DNA from: Lacinutrix sp. C3R15
GTDB lineage: Bacteria; Bacteroidota; Bacteroidia; Flavobacteriales; Flavobacteriaceae
DNA: 64,000 nucleotides
Assembly (NCBI RefSeq): GCF_018860825.1
Contig: NZ_JAHKPZ010000030.1
Location: 163,695 to 227,694 of the forward strand
Direction: 5' to 3'
Position numbers and translations under genes: made by a program. Of this stretch, positions 36,509 through 46,481 are shown piece by piece. The notes under the pieces were generated by a model, which was given only the letters and a program-made list of their open reading frames with translations, made no database searches and had not been told where the DNA came from. Positions within the stretch are counted from its first letter, which is position 1, and every line of letters starts with the position of its first letter.

Positions 36509-38401
36509 ATGAAATCACTTTTAACAACGCTGACCATTTTATTGTTCTTTGCTAATGACGCTATTAGCCAAGAAAAGAAAGATTTAGTTAAACCAAATAT
36601 TGTTGTCTTTTATGTAGATGATTTAGGTTGGCAAGACACAGAACTCAATGATTTAGATGAGCCCACACCTTGGGAGACTCCAAATATAATCGCACTTGCT
36701 AAAGAAGGTATCAATTTCACCAATGGTTATTCTCCTGCTCCAACTTGCGCGCCATCTAGAGCAGCACTGCTTTCTGGTTTACATCCTACTAAAACGGGTG
36801 TAACACATGTAAGCGGAGGAACTTTACCTAATACCTCTAAAAAATCTAATTATGTAACTCCATTTTATCCTGTAGGATTAATGCCTGAAAACTTTACAAT
36901 AGCAGAAGCATTAAAAATGAATGGTTACAGAACAGGACATGTTGGAAAATGGCACGTAGGAGCGCTAGATATTCAAAAATCAACCAATCAAGGTTTCGAT
37001 TTTGCTTACGAATCTAGAGGTGCACACCAAGGACCTAAACGAGAAAAAAACCGTATCAACAATTTTGCAACTCATGATAAAGGAGATGCTTACCGTTTAA
37101 GTGATGAAAAATATCCTCCGTTTACAAAATCATCTCCAAACGGTATTTCGTATCCGAAAGATATGGTTACCGAAAAAGCATTAGAGTTTATTACATCTAG
37201 TAAAGACGAGCCGTTCTTTTTATATTTAGCACATTGGTTAGTGCATGCACCTATTCACACTAAGAATAAGGAGTTATTACAATACTACAGTGATAAATTA
37301 GGAGTAAAAATGCCTACCAAAGATATTCCAATTAAAACAGGCGGACAAACCAACCCTTTTTACGGTGCTATGGTAACTACCTTAGATTGGAGCTTAGGAC
37401 GTGTGGTAGATTTATTAAAATCAACAGACGACCCAAGAAATCCAGGTAAAAAATTAATTGAAACTACTTATATTATTTTCTCTTCCGATAACGGAGGAGT
37501 AGAAAAAGCAAATGGTGATATCGTTACAGATAATTTCCCATTAGATCAAGGTAAAAAGTATGCACAAGAAGGCGGTATTAGAGTACCTATGGTGATTACT
37601 GGCCCTCATATTCCAAAAGGAGAAACAAAAGATGTATTAATTAATCAGTTAGACTTTTTTCCAACAATATTAAACCTTACAAATAGTACTGTACCTAAAG
37701 AGTATAGTTCAAATTTAGACGGCTTAGATATTACTGGAGTGTTATTAAATAAGGATAAGACTGTTAAAGATAAAACAGGAAATGAAAGAGAAGATTTATG
37801 GTGGCATTTTCCTCACAATACAGATTCTCAAATGCAATCTGCACTTAGACATGGCGATTACAAATTATACAAAAATTTAATTCCTGATACTTATGAATTA
37901 TACCGTTTGTATAATGATGGAAAACGTGAAGATTTAGAAGAAAAGCATAATATTGCTGCTCAAAACCCAGAAATTGTTAAGGACTTATCTGCAATATTAG
38001 AAAAATATTTAGAAGAATATAATGCGCAAATGCCTTATAAAGATCCTTCTAAATTCAAAAAAGATGGAACTAATAAAAATGTAGCTTCTATTCCAGTTAT
38101 TTCTAGTGACTCTTTTGATACTGAATCACGTAACGTATCTATTAGCTTAGAGAAAGGGAAAAACAATGTCGTAGAAGCTTATGCTCTAGTAAGAATTGCA
38201 AACAAATCGATATTAAAAAAGAAGGGTAAAAAAGGAAAATACGGAAAACACGATACTACCTTTATTAAAATACCTTTAGATACAGAAAATAACAATTTAA
38301 ACTACACCTTTACTGTTCCTGAAGGAGTTATAGAATATGGAGTTATTTTAATCGACGAAAACCGATTTATGGTACAAGGTGAATTTCATAACATCAACTA
38401 A
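36509..38401 (+). CDS. S1 sulfatase with C-terminal beta domain (tandem copy 1)
   Basis: 630 residues with a signal peptide (1-20). VDDLGWQDTELNDLD metal loop, formylglycine site C80 in PTCAPSRAALLSG, GKWHVG and FSSDNGG are intact. A C-terminal beta domain (about 530-630) with a Lys-rich loop ends YGVILIDENRFMVQGEFHN. It is closely similar along the whole length to the next gene, clearly a tandem duplication. The ELNDLD insertion after the metal loop and the long C-terminus set these two apart from other sulfatases here. Confidence 0.94.
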   Translation: MKSLLTTLTILLFFANDAISQEKKDLVKPNIVVFYVDDLGWQDTELNDLDEPTPWETPNIIALAKEGINFTNGYSPAPTCAPSRAALLSGLHPTKTGVTHVSGGTLPNTSKKSNYVTPFYPVGLMPENFTIAEALKMNGYRTGHVGKWHVGALDIQKSTNQGFDFAYESRGAHQGPKREKNRINNFATHDKGDAYRLSDEKYPPFTKSSPNGISYPKDMVTEKALEFITSSKDEPFFLYLAHWLVHAPIHTKNKELLQYYSDKLGVKMPTKDIPIKTGGQTNPFYGAMVTTLDWSLGRVVDLLKSTDDPRNPGKKLIETTYIIFSSDNGGVEKANGDIVTDNFPLDQGKKYAQEGGIRVPMVITGPHIPKGETKDVLINQLDFFPTILNLTNSTVPKEYSSNLDGLDITGVLLNKDKTVKDKTGNEREDLWWHFPHNTDSQMQSALRHGDYKLYKNLIPDTYELYRLYNDGKREDLEEKHNIAAQNPEIVKDLSAILEKYLEEYNAQMPYKDPSKFKKDGTNKNVASIPVISSDSFDTESRNVSISLEKGKNNVVEAYALVRIANKSILKKKGKKGKYGKHDTTFIKIPLDTENNNLNYTFTVPEGVIEYGVILIDENRFMVQGEFHNIN

Positions 38402-38417
38402 AAAAAGCTTTTAATGG

Positions 38418-38446
38418 GATACTGCTTATCTTAAAAGAACAGTATC
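38418..38446 (+). repeat. Hairpin between the two tandem sulfatases
   Basis: GATACTG (38418-38424) and CAGTATC (38440-38446) are inverted repeats around 15 bases. No T run follows, so it is more likely an mRNA processing or stability feature than a terminator. Confidence 0.35.
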
Positions 38447-38469
38447 TCGTTTGCTTAATATATAATACA

Positions 38470-40353
38470 ATGAAAAATAACAAAACATTCATAGCCCTAG
38501 TATTACTAGCTTTTTTTTCTTCAAACTATATAACTAGTCAAGAAAAAAACAACTTAATAAAACCTAATGTTATTATATTTTATGCCGATGATTTAGGTTG
38601 GCAAGACGTAGAATTAAACGATTTGGACGCGCCTTGTGCTTGGGATACACCAAACATTGCCGAATTAGCAAAAGATGCTATCAATTTCACCAATGCATAT
38701 TCTCCTGCACCTACATGTGCGCCTTCTCGTTCTGCACTTTTAAGCGGATTGCATCCTGCTAAAACAGGGATAACCAATGTTAGTGGCGGAGGAATTCCTA
38801 AGGCTCAGAGATCTGAAAAATATATGAGTCCGTATTTCCCTGAAGGATTAATGCCTGAAAACTTCACGATTGCAGAAGCTTTAAAAATGAATGGCTACAG
38901 AACTGGACACGTTGGAAAATGGCATGCAGGAGCACTTCAGATTCAAAAATCAACCAATCAAGGTTTTGATTTTGCACATGAATCTAGAGGAGCACATCAA
39001 GGACCGAAAGGAGATAAAAATCGCTTAAATGCTTTTGCAACACATGATAAAAATGATGCGTATCGTTTAAGTGAAGAAAAATACTTTCCTTTCACAAAGG
39101 AAAACCCTAACGGCATTTCATATCCAACAGATGCCGTTACTGAAAACGCACTAGAATTCATAGAAAACAACAAAGAAGAACCTTTCTTTTTATATTTAGC
39201 ACATTGGATGGTGCACTATCCTATTCACTCTAAAAACCGTGAATTATTAGACTATTATTGTGATAAATTAGGAGTAGAACTTCCAGAAGTAGATACAGAA
39301 TGGACTAAAGAAGGTCAGAATAATCCTTATTTTGGCGCTATGGTAACTACCTTAGATTGGAGTTTAGGTCGTGTTGTAGATTTACTAAAGAAGACAGATG
39401 ACCCCAGAAATCCTGGTAAAAAATTATACGAAACTACATACATCATCTTTTCATCTGATAATGGTGGAGCGGAAACTCGTAGAGCAGAAGTAATGTCTGA
39501 TAATGCTCCTTTAGATAAGGGTAAAAAATATTCGGAAGAAGGCGGTATTAGAGTACCAATGCTTATTTCGGGACCAAACATACCTAAAGAAAAAACAAAA
39601 GATGTTTTAATCAATCAGTTAGATTATTTTCCAACAATCTTGAACCTTACCAATAGTAAAATACCGGAAAAGTATAGTGCAAACCTAGACGGATTAGATA
39701 TTTCGAATGTCTTATTAAAAAATGAAAAGGAAGTCTTAAATAAAGACGGAAAACCTAGAGAAGATTTATGGTGGCACTACCCTTATGGTGACGAGACTAA
39801 AAACCAATCTGCTATACGATCTGGAGACTATAAATTATATAAAAACTTTATCACTGGTAACTACGTATTGCATCGTTTATATAAGGATGGAAAACGCTAT
39901 GATTTAGAAGAACAGAATGATATTGCCAATGAAGCACCAGAAATCACTCAAGCCTTAGCTTCCAAATTGGAAAAATATCTAAAAGATTACGATGCTAAAT
40001 TGCCTTATAAAGATCCTTCAAAATTTAAAAGTGATAAAGAGGCAACTGCTATCCCTGTAATTGTAACTGATGTTTTAGATGCTACATCACGTAAAGTTGC
40101 TATTCAATTAGAAAAAGGAAAATCTAATGTAGTTGAAAGTTATGCGCTTGTAAAAATATCTGACAAGGCGAAGGCCAAGAAAAAAGGTAAGAAAAGCAAA
40201 GTGAAATCCACGTATATCAGAATACCTGTAGACGCTGGGAAAAACAATTTAGAATACTCGTTTACGGTTCCTAAAGAAGCCATAGAATACGGTATCATTT
40301 TAATTGATGAAAACCGATTTATGGTAAAAGGTGCATTTCATAAAATCAAGTAA
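38470..40353 (+). CDS. S1 sulfatase with C-terminal beta domain (tandem copy 2)
   Basis: 627 residues with a signal peptide (1-23). ADDLGWQDVELNDLD, formylglycine site C83 in PTCAPSRSALLSG, GKWHAG and FSSDNGGAETR are present. It matches the preceding gene across its full length including the C-terminal beta domain ending IDENRFMVKGAFHK. The differences cluster in loops near residues 255-270 and at the C-terminal Lys-rich loop, so the pair may have specialised for different substituted sugars. Confidence 0.94.
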   Translation: MKNNKTFIALVLLAFFSSNYITSQEKNNLIKPNVIIFYADDLGWQDVELNDLDAPCAWDTPNIAELAKDAINFTNAYSPAPTCAPSRSALLSGLHPAKTGITNVSGGGIPKAQRSEKYMSPYFPEGLMPENFTIAEALKMNGYRTGHVGKWHAGALQIQKSTNQGFDFAHESRGAHQGPKGDKNRLNAFATHDKNDAYRLSEEKYFPFTKENPNGISYPTDAVTENALEFIENNKEEPFFLYLAHWMVHYPIHSKNRELLDYYCDKLGVELPEVDTEWTKEGQNNPYFGAMVTTLDWSLGRVVDLLKKTDDPRNPGKKLYETTYIIFSSDNGGAETRRAEVMSDNAPLDKGKKYSEEGGIRVPMLISGPNIPKEKTKDVLINQLDYFPTILNLTNSKIPEKYSANLDGLDISNVLLKNEKEVLNKDGKPREDLWWHYPYGDETKNQSAIRSGDYKLYKNFITGNYVLHRLYKDGKRYDLEEQNDIANEAPEITQALASKLEKYLKDYDAKLPYKDPSKFKSDKEATAIPVIVTDVLDATSRKVAIQLEKGKSNVVESYALVKISDKAKAKKKGKKSKVKSTYIRIPVDAGKNNLEYSFTVPKEAIEYGIILIDENRFMVKGAFHKIK

Positions 40354-40380
40354 TTAAACGTTGAATATAAAATAGGAATC

Positions 40381-41874
40381 ATGAAAAATACAGTTGTCAC
40401 CTATTTCTTGTGCTTCCTATTTATTATACAAATTGGTTATGCTCAAGAAAATGCTAAAGCATTAAAAAATAGCAGACCTAACATCATCTTTGTAATGACT
40501 GATGATCAAGGTATGGGAGATTTTTCTTGTATGGGAAACGAGGTTGTAAAAACGCCAAATATAGATGCGTTTTATCAAAAATCAACTCGTTTTACAGAAT
40601 ACCATGTAAGTCCGACTTGTGCACCAACGCGAGCGGCTATACTAAGTGGTCGTCATGAATTTAGAGCTGGTGTGACACATACTATTTTAGAGCGTGAACG
40701 CATGGCTTTAGATGTGTACACACTTCCACAAGCGTTGCAATCTGCAGGATACCAAACCGGACTTTTTGGTAAATGGCACCTGGGAGATGCAGAGGAATAC
40801 CTACCACAAAACAGAGGTTTCCATGAAGTACTGATGCATGGTGGTGGTGGCATTGGTCAAGTCAGTTTAGGCGATTTCCCTCCTAATAAAGAGAACGTCT
40901 ATTTTGATAATGTTTTACTACACAATGAAACCATTGTAAAAACAAAAGGCTTTTGTACGGATGTGTTTTTCGATGCAGCTTTAGCCTGGACAAAAGAACA
41001 GATTACAACAGAAACACCGTACTTCACCTATCTATCTCTTAACGCACCTCATGCACCACTAGTTGCACCTGAAGCATACAAAAAACGTTTTTTAGCTTTA
41101 GGCTATGATGAAGGTACTGCAAGTAGATATGGCATGATTGAAAACATCGATGACAATTTTGGAAGATTAATGCGTCAACTTGAAGCATGGGATGCCTTAG
41201 ACAATACTTTGGTTATTTTCACCACAGATAATGGCGCAACGCATTTAGGCGGAACGTTAAATGGCGAGAAAATAAGACATTTTAATGCCGGTTTAAAAGG
41301 TGGTAAAAATTCACCTTATGAAGGTGGAAATCATGTACCACTGTTCTTGTATTGGAAAGGTGTTTTAACGGAAGGAAAAGACATTAATCAACTTACTGCA
41401 CACCTCGATTTATATCCAACTTTTGCCGAATTAACAGGTGCTAAACTTCCTGAAACCATGCAACCATTAGAAGGTTTATCCTTATTACCTCTTTTAGAAA
41501 ACACAGCGACAAATTGGGAAGATCGTTTGCTATTTGTGCATTGCGGACGTTGGAAAACAGGAATGGTAGACGAAGCCAAATACAAGAAAATGGCTATTAG
41601 AAGTCAGCAATGGCGTTTTGTAAATAATGAGGAATTATATGATGTAATGAACGATCCTGGTGAGCGTGAAAATGTAGCTTTAGAAAACCCTGAAGTGGTT
41701 GCCAAACTTCAACAGCCTTATAATGAATGGTGGTCTGCCTCTATTCCATTAATGGTAAACGAAAATAGAAAGCGAATAAAAGAGCAACCACTACATATCA
41801 AGTATTATGAGCAACTAGATGTCGAAGGTATTCCATATTGGAGTCCAAAGGATGAAATTATAGAAAAAAACTAA
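40381..41874 (+). CDS. S1 sulfatase
   Basis: 497 residues with a signal peptide (1-22). Metal loop MTDDQGMGDFS and formylglycine site C80 in PTCAPTRAAILSGRHEFR are intact, with KWHLGD and FTTDNGATH following. The FCTDVFFDAALAWT segment and the GGGGIGQ loop match the sulfatase at 22417-24258, so the two probably share a subfamily on opposite arms of the locus. It lacks that enzyme's C-terminal domain. Confidence 0.93.
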   Translation: MKNTVVTYFLCFLFIIQIGYAQENAKALKNSRPNIIFVMTDDQGMGDFSCMGNEVVKTPNIDAFYQKSTRFTEYHVSPTCAPTRAAILSGRHEFRAGVTHTILERERMALDVYTLPQALQSAGYQTGLFGKWHLGDAEEYLPQNRGFHEVLMHGGGGIGQVSLGDFPPNKENVYFDNVLLHNETIVKTKGFCTDVFFDAALAWTKEQITTETPYFTYLSLNAPHAPLVAPEAYKKRFLALGYDEGTASRYGMIENIDDNFGRLMRQLEAWDALDNTLVIFTTDNGATHLGGTLNGEKIRHFNAGLKGGKNSPYEGGNHVPLFLYWKGVLTEGKDINQLTAHLDLYPTFAELTGAKLPETMQPLEGLSLLPLLENTATNWEDRLLFVHCGRWKTGMVDEAKYKKMAIRSQQWRFVNNEELYDVMNDPGERENVALENPEVVAKLQQPYNEWWSASIPLMVNENRKRIKEQPLHIKYYEQLDVEGIPYWSPKDEIIEKN

Positions 41875-42066
41875 AAAGGAAAACACAATAATTTCGAATT
41901 CGTATCAAGCCACACAAATTATTTAAATAAGACATTTCTTAGGTTGAATTAGATATAACATTATCCTAAAAGAAAATGCAAATTAGTAACCTTAAAAACT
42001 ATTATTTCGTAATAAAACGATTTGTATTTATTAAGAATTTATCCATTACACTACTATCTCATAACT

Positions 42067-43251
42067 ATGACTGATACCATCAAAAAAGAAAACAGTTTTA
42101 TAAAAGACCTCAACTTTCTAAAAAAACATACAGATATTATTGTTTTGCAAGAAGGAAATAGTGCATTGGCTATAGCACCACAATATCAAGGTCGAGTCAT
42201 GACGAGTACAACAAATTTAGCTGGAGGTTCAGGTTTTGGTTGGATTAATAAAAAAGTAATTGAAACAGGTTTCTTAACGGAAGAAGAACGTAAAGGACGC
42301 TTAGAAAATCAAATTTATGTTTTTGGAGGTGAGGAGCGTTTTTGGTTAGGCCCAGAAGGTGGTCAGTTTTCTCTCTTTTTTAAAGAAGGAGATAATTTTG
42401 ATTTTTCTAATTGGAAAACTCCTGCAGTTATAGATACAGATGCTTTTACATTAATTTCTAAAACAGAAAACGCAGCTAAGTTTGAACATAGTTGTGAGCT
42501 GATCAATAAGAGTGGTACTGTTTTTAAAATGGGTATTGGTCGTTCTGTAACTATTTTAAATAAAAACGCAATAAAAAAAATCATTAAAAAAGATATTTCT
42601 ACAAAAATTGAATTTGTAGGTTACGAAACGAATAATCAAATCACAAATATTGGAGAGGCTGCATGGATTCCAGAAACTGGATTACCATCTATCTGGATGC
42701 TAGGAATGTACAACCCTTCACCAAAAACAACTGTAGTTATTCCTTTTAAAGAAGGAAGTGAAATTGAATTGGGAGAAAAGGTAAATGACGCATATTTTGG
42801 TAAGGTACCTAAGGACTATTTAGAAGTAAAAGAAGAAGTTTTGTTTTTTAAGGGAGATGGCACAAAACGCAGTAAGATTGGCATAAACTCAAAACGCACA
42901 AAAGGTATTGCAGGAAGCTATGATGCCCTAGGAAAAGTTTTGACTTTGGTAACTTATAATACACAAGAAGCACCTCATGGATATGTAAATTCAGCATGGG
43001 AGCACCAAGAAAAACCTTATGCGGGAGATGTCATAAATGCCTATAACGATGGTTCTCCAGAAGCAGGAGTACCACCAATGGGACCCTTTTATGAGTTAGA
43101 GACCTCATCACCAGCCGCAGCCCTAAATCCAAAGGAAACTATGGTTCATATTCAAACCACCATTCATTTACAAGGAAATGAAAATGAATTAAATGAAATT
43201 GCAATTGAAAATTTAGGTGTTGGTTTAGAAGAAATTATAAAGGCTCTATAA
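42067..43251 (+). CDS. DUF6786-like protein, apparently not exported
   Basis: 394 residues from the ATG at 42067; a longer TTG-initiated frame at 42022 would not give a signal peptide either. The sequence (LNFLKKHTDIIVLQEG, APQYQGRVMTSTT, GFGWIN, EERFWLGPEGGQFSLFF, ENLGVGLEEI) matches a family seen beside glycoside hydrolases in Bacteroidota and has the feel of an aldose-epimerase-like beta fold. Related proteins that I recall usually carry a lipoprotein signal; none is seen here. Reaction unknown. A 192-bp gap precedes it, so it may have its own promoter. Confidence 0.65.
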   Translation: MTDTIKKENSFIKDLNFLKKHTDIIVLQEGNSALAIAPQYQGRVMTSTTNLAGGSGFGWINKKVIETGFLTEEERKGRLENQIYVFGGEERFWLGPEGGQFSLFFKEGDNFDFSNWKTPAVIDTDAFTLISKTENAAKFEHSCELINKSGTVFKMGIGRSVTILNKNAIKKIIKKDISTKIEFVGYETNNQITNIGEAAWIPETGLPSIWMLGMYNPSPKTTVVIPFKEGSEIELGEKVNDAYFGKVPKDYLEVKEEVLFFKGDGTKRSKIGINSKRTKGIAGSYDALGKVLTLVTYNTQEAPHGYVNSAWEHQEKPYAGDVINAYNDGSPEAGVPPMGPFYELETSSPAAALNPKETMVHIQTTIHLQGNENELNEIAIENLGVGLEEIIKAL

Positions 43252-43253
43252 GC

Positions 43254-44849
43254 ATGGTGCGATTCAAAAATAAATTTATAAAACATTTGATATTTGTATC
43301 TTATCTAGGTTTGATATGCCTATCAACAGCATGTTCCCAGCAATCTAATAGACCCAATATTATTGTAATCTACACGGATGATCAAGGATACGGAGATGTA
43401 AGTGCATTAAACGAAAATGCTAAATTTAAAACGCCAAATATAGACCGTTTAGCAAAAGAAGGGATTGTCTTTACCAATGGGCACAGTGCTTCTTCAGTAT
43501 GTACACCGTCTAGATATTCCTTGTTAACAGGACGTTATAGTTGGAGAACAACACTTAAAAATGGTGTGATGCAATCGGAAGCTACCTGTTTGATAGAAGA
43601 CGGAAGGGAAACATTGGCATCTCTTTTAAAAAAACAAGAATACCATACAGCAATGGTTGGTAAGTGGCATTTAGGAATGGATTTCCCAGGAACGCCACAA
43701 AATAGAGATTGGTCACAGCCTGTAAAAGATATGCCTTTAGACAAAGGCTTTGATTATTTTTATGGCGTACCAGCTTCCTTAAATTTTGGTATTCTTGCAT
43801 GGTTTGAAGGAAGATTTGCTAAAGTCCCTCCAACACTTTTTACCAATAAAAAGAAAAATGATAGACATGTCGATTACCGAATCCTGCCTCCTTATGAAAC
43901 AACTTCTCAGGAAACAAAAGAAAAATTAGGAAAACCTGGTTTTGAAGTTGCTCCAGATTTTGTAGACAATCAATGTTTAACGCGCTTTACAGAAAAAGCT
44001 ATCGATTGGATGAAGACCGTGGAAAGTGATGCTAAGAACGACAAGCCTTTTTTCTTGTATTTACCGTATACCTCTCCACATTATCCAGTTGCTCCTCTAC
44101 CAGAATTTCATGGAAAAGGAAACGCTGGTGCTTATGGTGAGTTTATGATTGAGACCGATTATCATATCGGGCAAATATTAAATTACCTTAAAGAATCTGG
44201 ATTAAAAGACAATACGATGGTCGTTTTCACTAGTGATAATGGTCCTGAAAAATCTTGGGATAAACGTATCGAAGAATTTAATCATGACAGTAGAGGCGGA
44301 TTTAAAGAAGGAAAACGTTCGGTGTATGAAGGAGGACATCGCGTACCATTTTTGGTGCGTTGGCCAAAGGGCATTAAAGAATCTGGTCGTACATGGAATA
44401 AACCTGTTGGACAAGTTGACTTATTAGCTACTTTTGCTGATCTATTAGGAGTTAATCTATCCGAAAATGCAGGAGAAGATAGTCAGAGTTTTGCTTCCGT
44501 TTTAACCACAACGAATAGTACCTATAACCGATTGCCTCTTATAAACAGAGGAGATAAAGGAAGAATTGGTAGATATGCGATTACCGAAGGAAATTGGAAA
44601 TTGCTTTTACCTTCTAAAATAAAATCGGAAGGAATAGAATTATATGACTTAGATACAGATCCTTCGGAAGCAAAAAATGTAGCGACGCTATTTCCAGAAA
44701 AGGTAAAAGATCTAAAAACTAAAATCAATACAATTATCGCTAGCGGAAGCACTACTAAAGGAGCTAATCTAAATAATGATACTGGGTATTGGGAGGATTT
44801 AACTTGGATGACTGTAGAAGAATATAACACCATAGCTGCAGGGAATTAG
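43254..44849 (+). CDS. S1 sulfatase, lipoprotein
   Basis: 531 residues. Lipoprotein signal ending LSTAC (Cys 27). Metal loop YTDDQGYGDVS, formylglycine site C83 in SVCTPSRYSLLTGRYSWR, GKWHLGMD and TSDNGPEKSW are intact. It begins 2 bp after the preceding stop and is therefore translationally coupled. It belongs to the CTPSRY/CTPTRY group with the copies at 25714, 44878 and 47991. Confidence 0.94.
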   Translation: MVRFKNKFIKHLIFVSYLGLICLSTACSQQSNRPNIIVIYTDDQGYGDVSALNENAKFKTPNIDRLAKEGIVFTNGHSASSVCTPSRYSLLTGRYSWRTTLKNGVMQSEATCLIEDGRETLASLLKKQEYHTAMVGKWHLGMDFPGTPQNRDWSQPVKDMPLDKGFDYFYGVPASLNFGILAWFEGRFAKVPPTLFTNKKKNDRHVDYRILPPYETTSQETKEKLGKPGFEVAPDFVDNQCLTRFTEKAIDWMKTVESDAKNDKPFFLYLPYTSPHYPVAPLPEFHGKGNAGAYGEFMIETDYHIGQILNYLKESGLKDNTMVVFTSDNGPEKSWDKRIEEFNHDSRGGFKEGKRSVYEGGHRVPFLVRWPKGIKESGRTWNKPVGQVDLLATFADLLGVNLSENAGEDSQSFASVLTTTNSTYNRLPLINRGDKGRIGRYAITEGNWKLLLPSKIKSEGIELYDLDTDPSEAKNVATLFPEKVKDLKTKINTIIASGSTTKGANLNNDTGYWEDLTWMTVEEYNTIAAGN

Positions 44850-44877
44850 AAAGAAGAATACAACAACAAAATTTAAG

Positions 44878-46464
44878 ATGAAAACGAAACTAAGAATTAT
44901 TTGTTTACTAATTGTACCCTTTTTTGCACAGAATGGATGTGCGCAAGAGAGAGAGCAAGATCAAAGAAAACCAAACATTATTTACATTTTAGCAGATGAT
45001 CTGGGTATTGGCGATTTAAGCATCTATAATGAAAATAGCAAAATTCAGACCCCGCATTTAGATCAAATGGGTAAAGAAGGTATGATGTTCACAGACGCGC
45101 ATACTTCTTCTGCGGTTTGTACGCCTACACGATACGGTATTTTAACCGGAAGATACAATTGGCGAACCCCTTTAAAAGAATTTGTGACTTGGGGAAATTC
45201 TCCTAGTTTAATTCAAAAAGGTAGATTAACGGTTGCGCAAATGCTAAAAGATAAGGGCTATACAACAGCAAGTATTGGAAAATGGCATTTGGGTTTAAAT
45301 TGGACCATGAAAAACAATAGTACGGAGTTTGATCATTTCTCAAACAAATCCGATCGGTTGAATTTCAAGGATATCGATTATAGCCAACCTTTAAAATTCG
45401 GACCTAATGATATGGGATTCGATTATTCGTATTTGATTGCAGCATCCTTAAATATGCCACCTTTTGTATATATCGAAAATAATAAAGCAACCATGGTACC
45501 AACAGGTATTTCCGCACAAACTAAAAAACAATCCCCTTATGCCACTTGGATAAGAGGTGACATTGCTGCAGATTTTAAACACGAGGAAGTACTACCAAAC
45601 GTTGTAAATAAATCGATTTCATTTATTAAAGAGAATGCCAATAAAGAGAAACCTTTTTTTATGTACATCCCCTTACCTTCTCCGCATAATCCTGTTTTAC
45701 CAATTGCACCATGGAAAGGGCAAAGCGAAATTGGCAGTCCTTATGCAGATTTTGTAATCATGATTGATGATTTAATGGGTACTATTTTTGAAACATTAAA
45801 AGAACAGGGTATCGACGACAACACCATAGTCGTTTTTACAAGTGATAATGGATTCGCTACTACAAACGATTTAAAAACATTAAAAAAAGAAAAACACAGT
45901 CCAAGTTATATTTACAGCGGTTATAAAGGAAGTTATTTAGAAGGCGGACATAGAGTACCTTTTCTAGTAAAATGGCCTGGGACAATTAAACCAAATTCCG
46001 TTTCAAACGCAACCATTTGTACAACAGATTTTATGGCAACTTGCGCAGAAATCATTAATTATGATTTTAAGGATAATGAAGCTGAAGATAGCTTTAGCAT
46101 GATGCCTTTACTAACCAATGAAGGAGATTACTTAAGAGACGCAACCATTCATCATGATAAGTATGGTGTTTTTGCTATTAGAAAAGGAGATTGGAAATTA
46201 ATTGTATCTCCTAATTCTGGTATTATGGCATCTGGAGCAACAAAAAAACATAAAGATGTTACTGCGGAAGAGATTCTATACCATTTAAAAAAGGACGTGA
46301 AAGAGCGAAATAATGTTGCAGATCAATTCCCTGAAAAGGTTAAGGAATTGAAAGACATATTAAGCCAACAAATAAGGGATGGTAGAAGTACACCAGGGAA
46401 AACGCAAGAAAACGATGCTATAATGGGAGAGTGGCCACAAGCAAATTTTGCGTTTAAAGAATAA
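44878..46464 (+). CDS. S1 sulfatase
   Basis: 528 residues. N-terminal signal; a Cys at 21 after FAQNG could be lipidated but the box is weak. Metal loop LADDLGIGDLS, formylglycine site C81 in AVCTPTRYGILTGRYNWR, GKWHLGLN and TSDNGFATT are intact. It closely resembles the sulfatase at 47991 (same PTRYG motif and C-terminal RSTPGKTQENDA-type ending). The start follows the preceding stop by 28 bp. Confidence 0.93.
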   Translation: MKTKLRIICLLIVPFFAQNGCAQEREQDQRKPNIIYILADDLGIGDLSIYNENSKIQTPHLDQMGKEGMMFTDAHTSSAVCTPTRYGILTGRYNWRTPLKEFVTWGNSPSLIQKGRLTVAQMLKDKGYTTASIGKWHLGLNWTMKNNSTEFDHFSNKSDRLNFKDIDYSQPLKFGPNDMGFDYSYLIAASLNMPPFVYIENNKATMVPTGISAQTKKQSPYATWIRGDIAADFKHEEVLPNVVNKSISFIKENANKEKPFFMYIPLPSPHNPVLPIAPWKGQSEIGSPYADFVIMIDDLMGTIFETLKEQGIDDNTIVVFTSDNGFATTNDLKTLKKEKHSPSYIYSGYKGSYLEGGHRVPFLVKWPGTIKPNSVSNATICTTDFMATCAEIINYDFKDNEAEDSFSMMPLLTNEGDYLRDATIHHDKYGVFAIRKGDWKLIVSPNSGIMASGATKKHKDVTAEEILYHLKKDVKERNNVADQFPEKVKELKDILSQQIRDGRSTPGKTQENDAIMGEWPQANFAFKE

Positions 46465-46481
46465 TTATTCCAATAACAATT

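Noticed and set aside
42022-42066. TTG-initiated extension of the DUF6786-like protein as a signal peptide
   Set aside because: The added residues (LLRIYPLHYYLIT) do not look like a signal peptide and the start is TTG.
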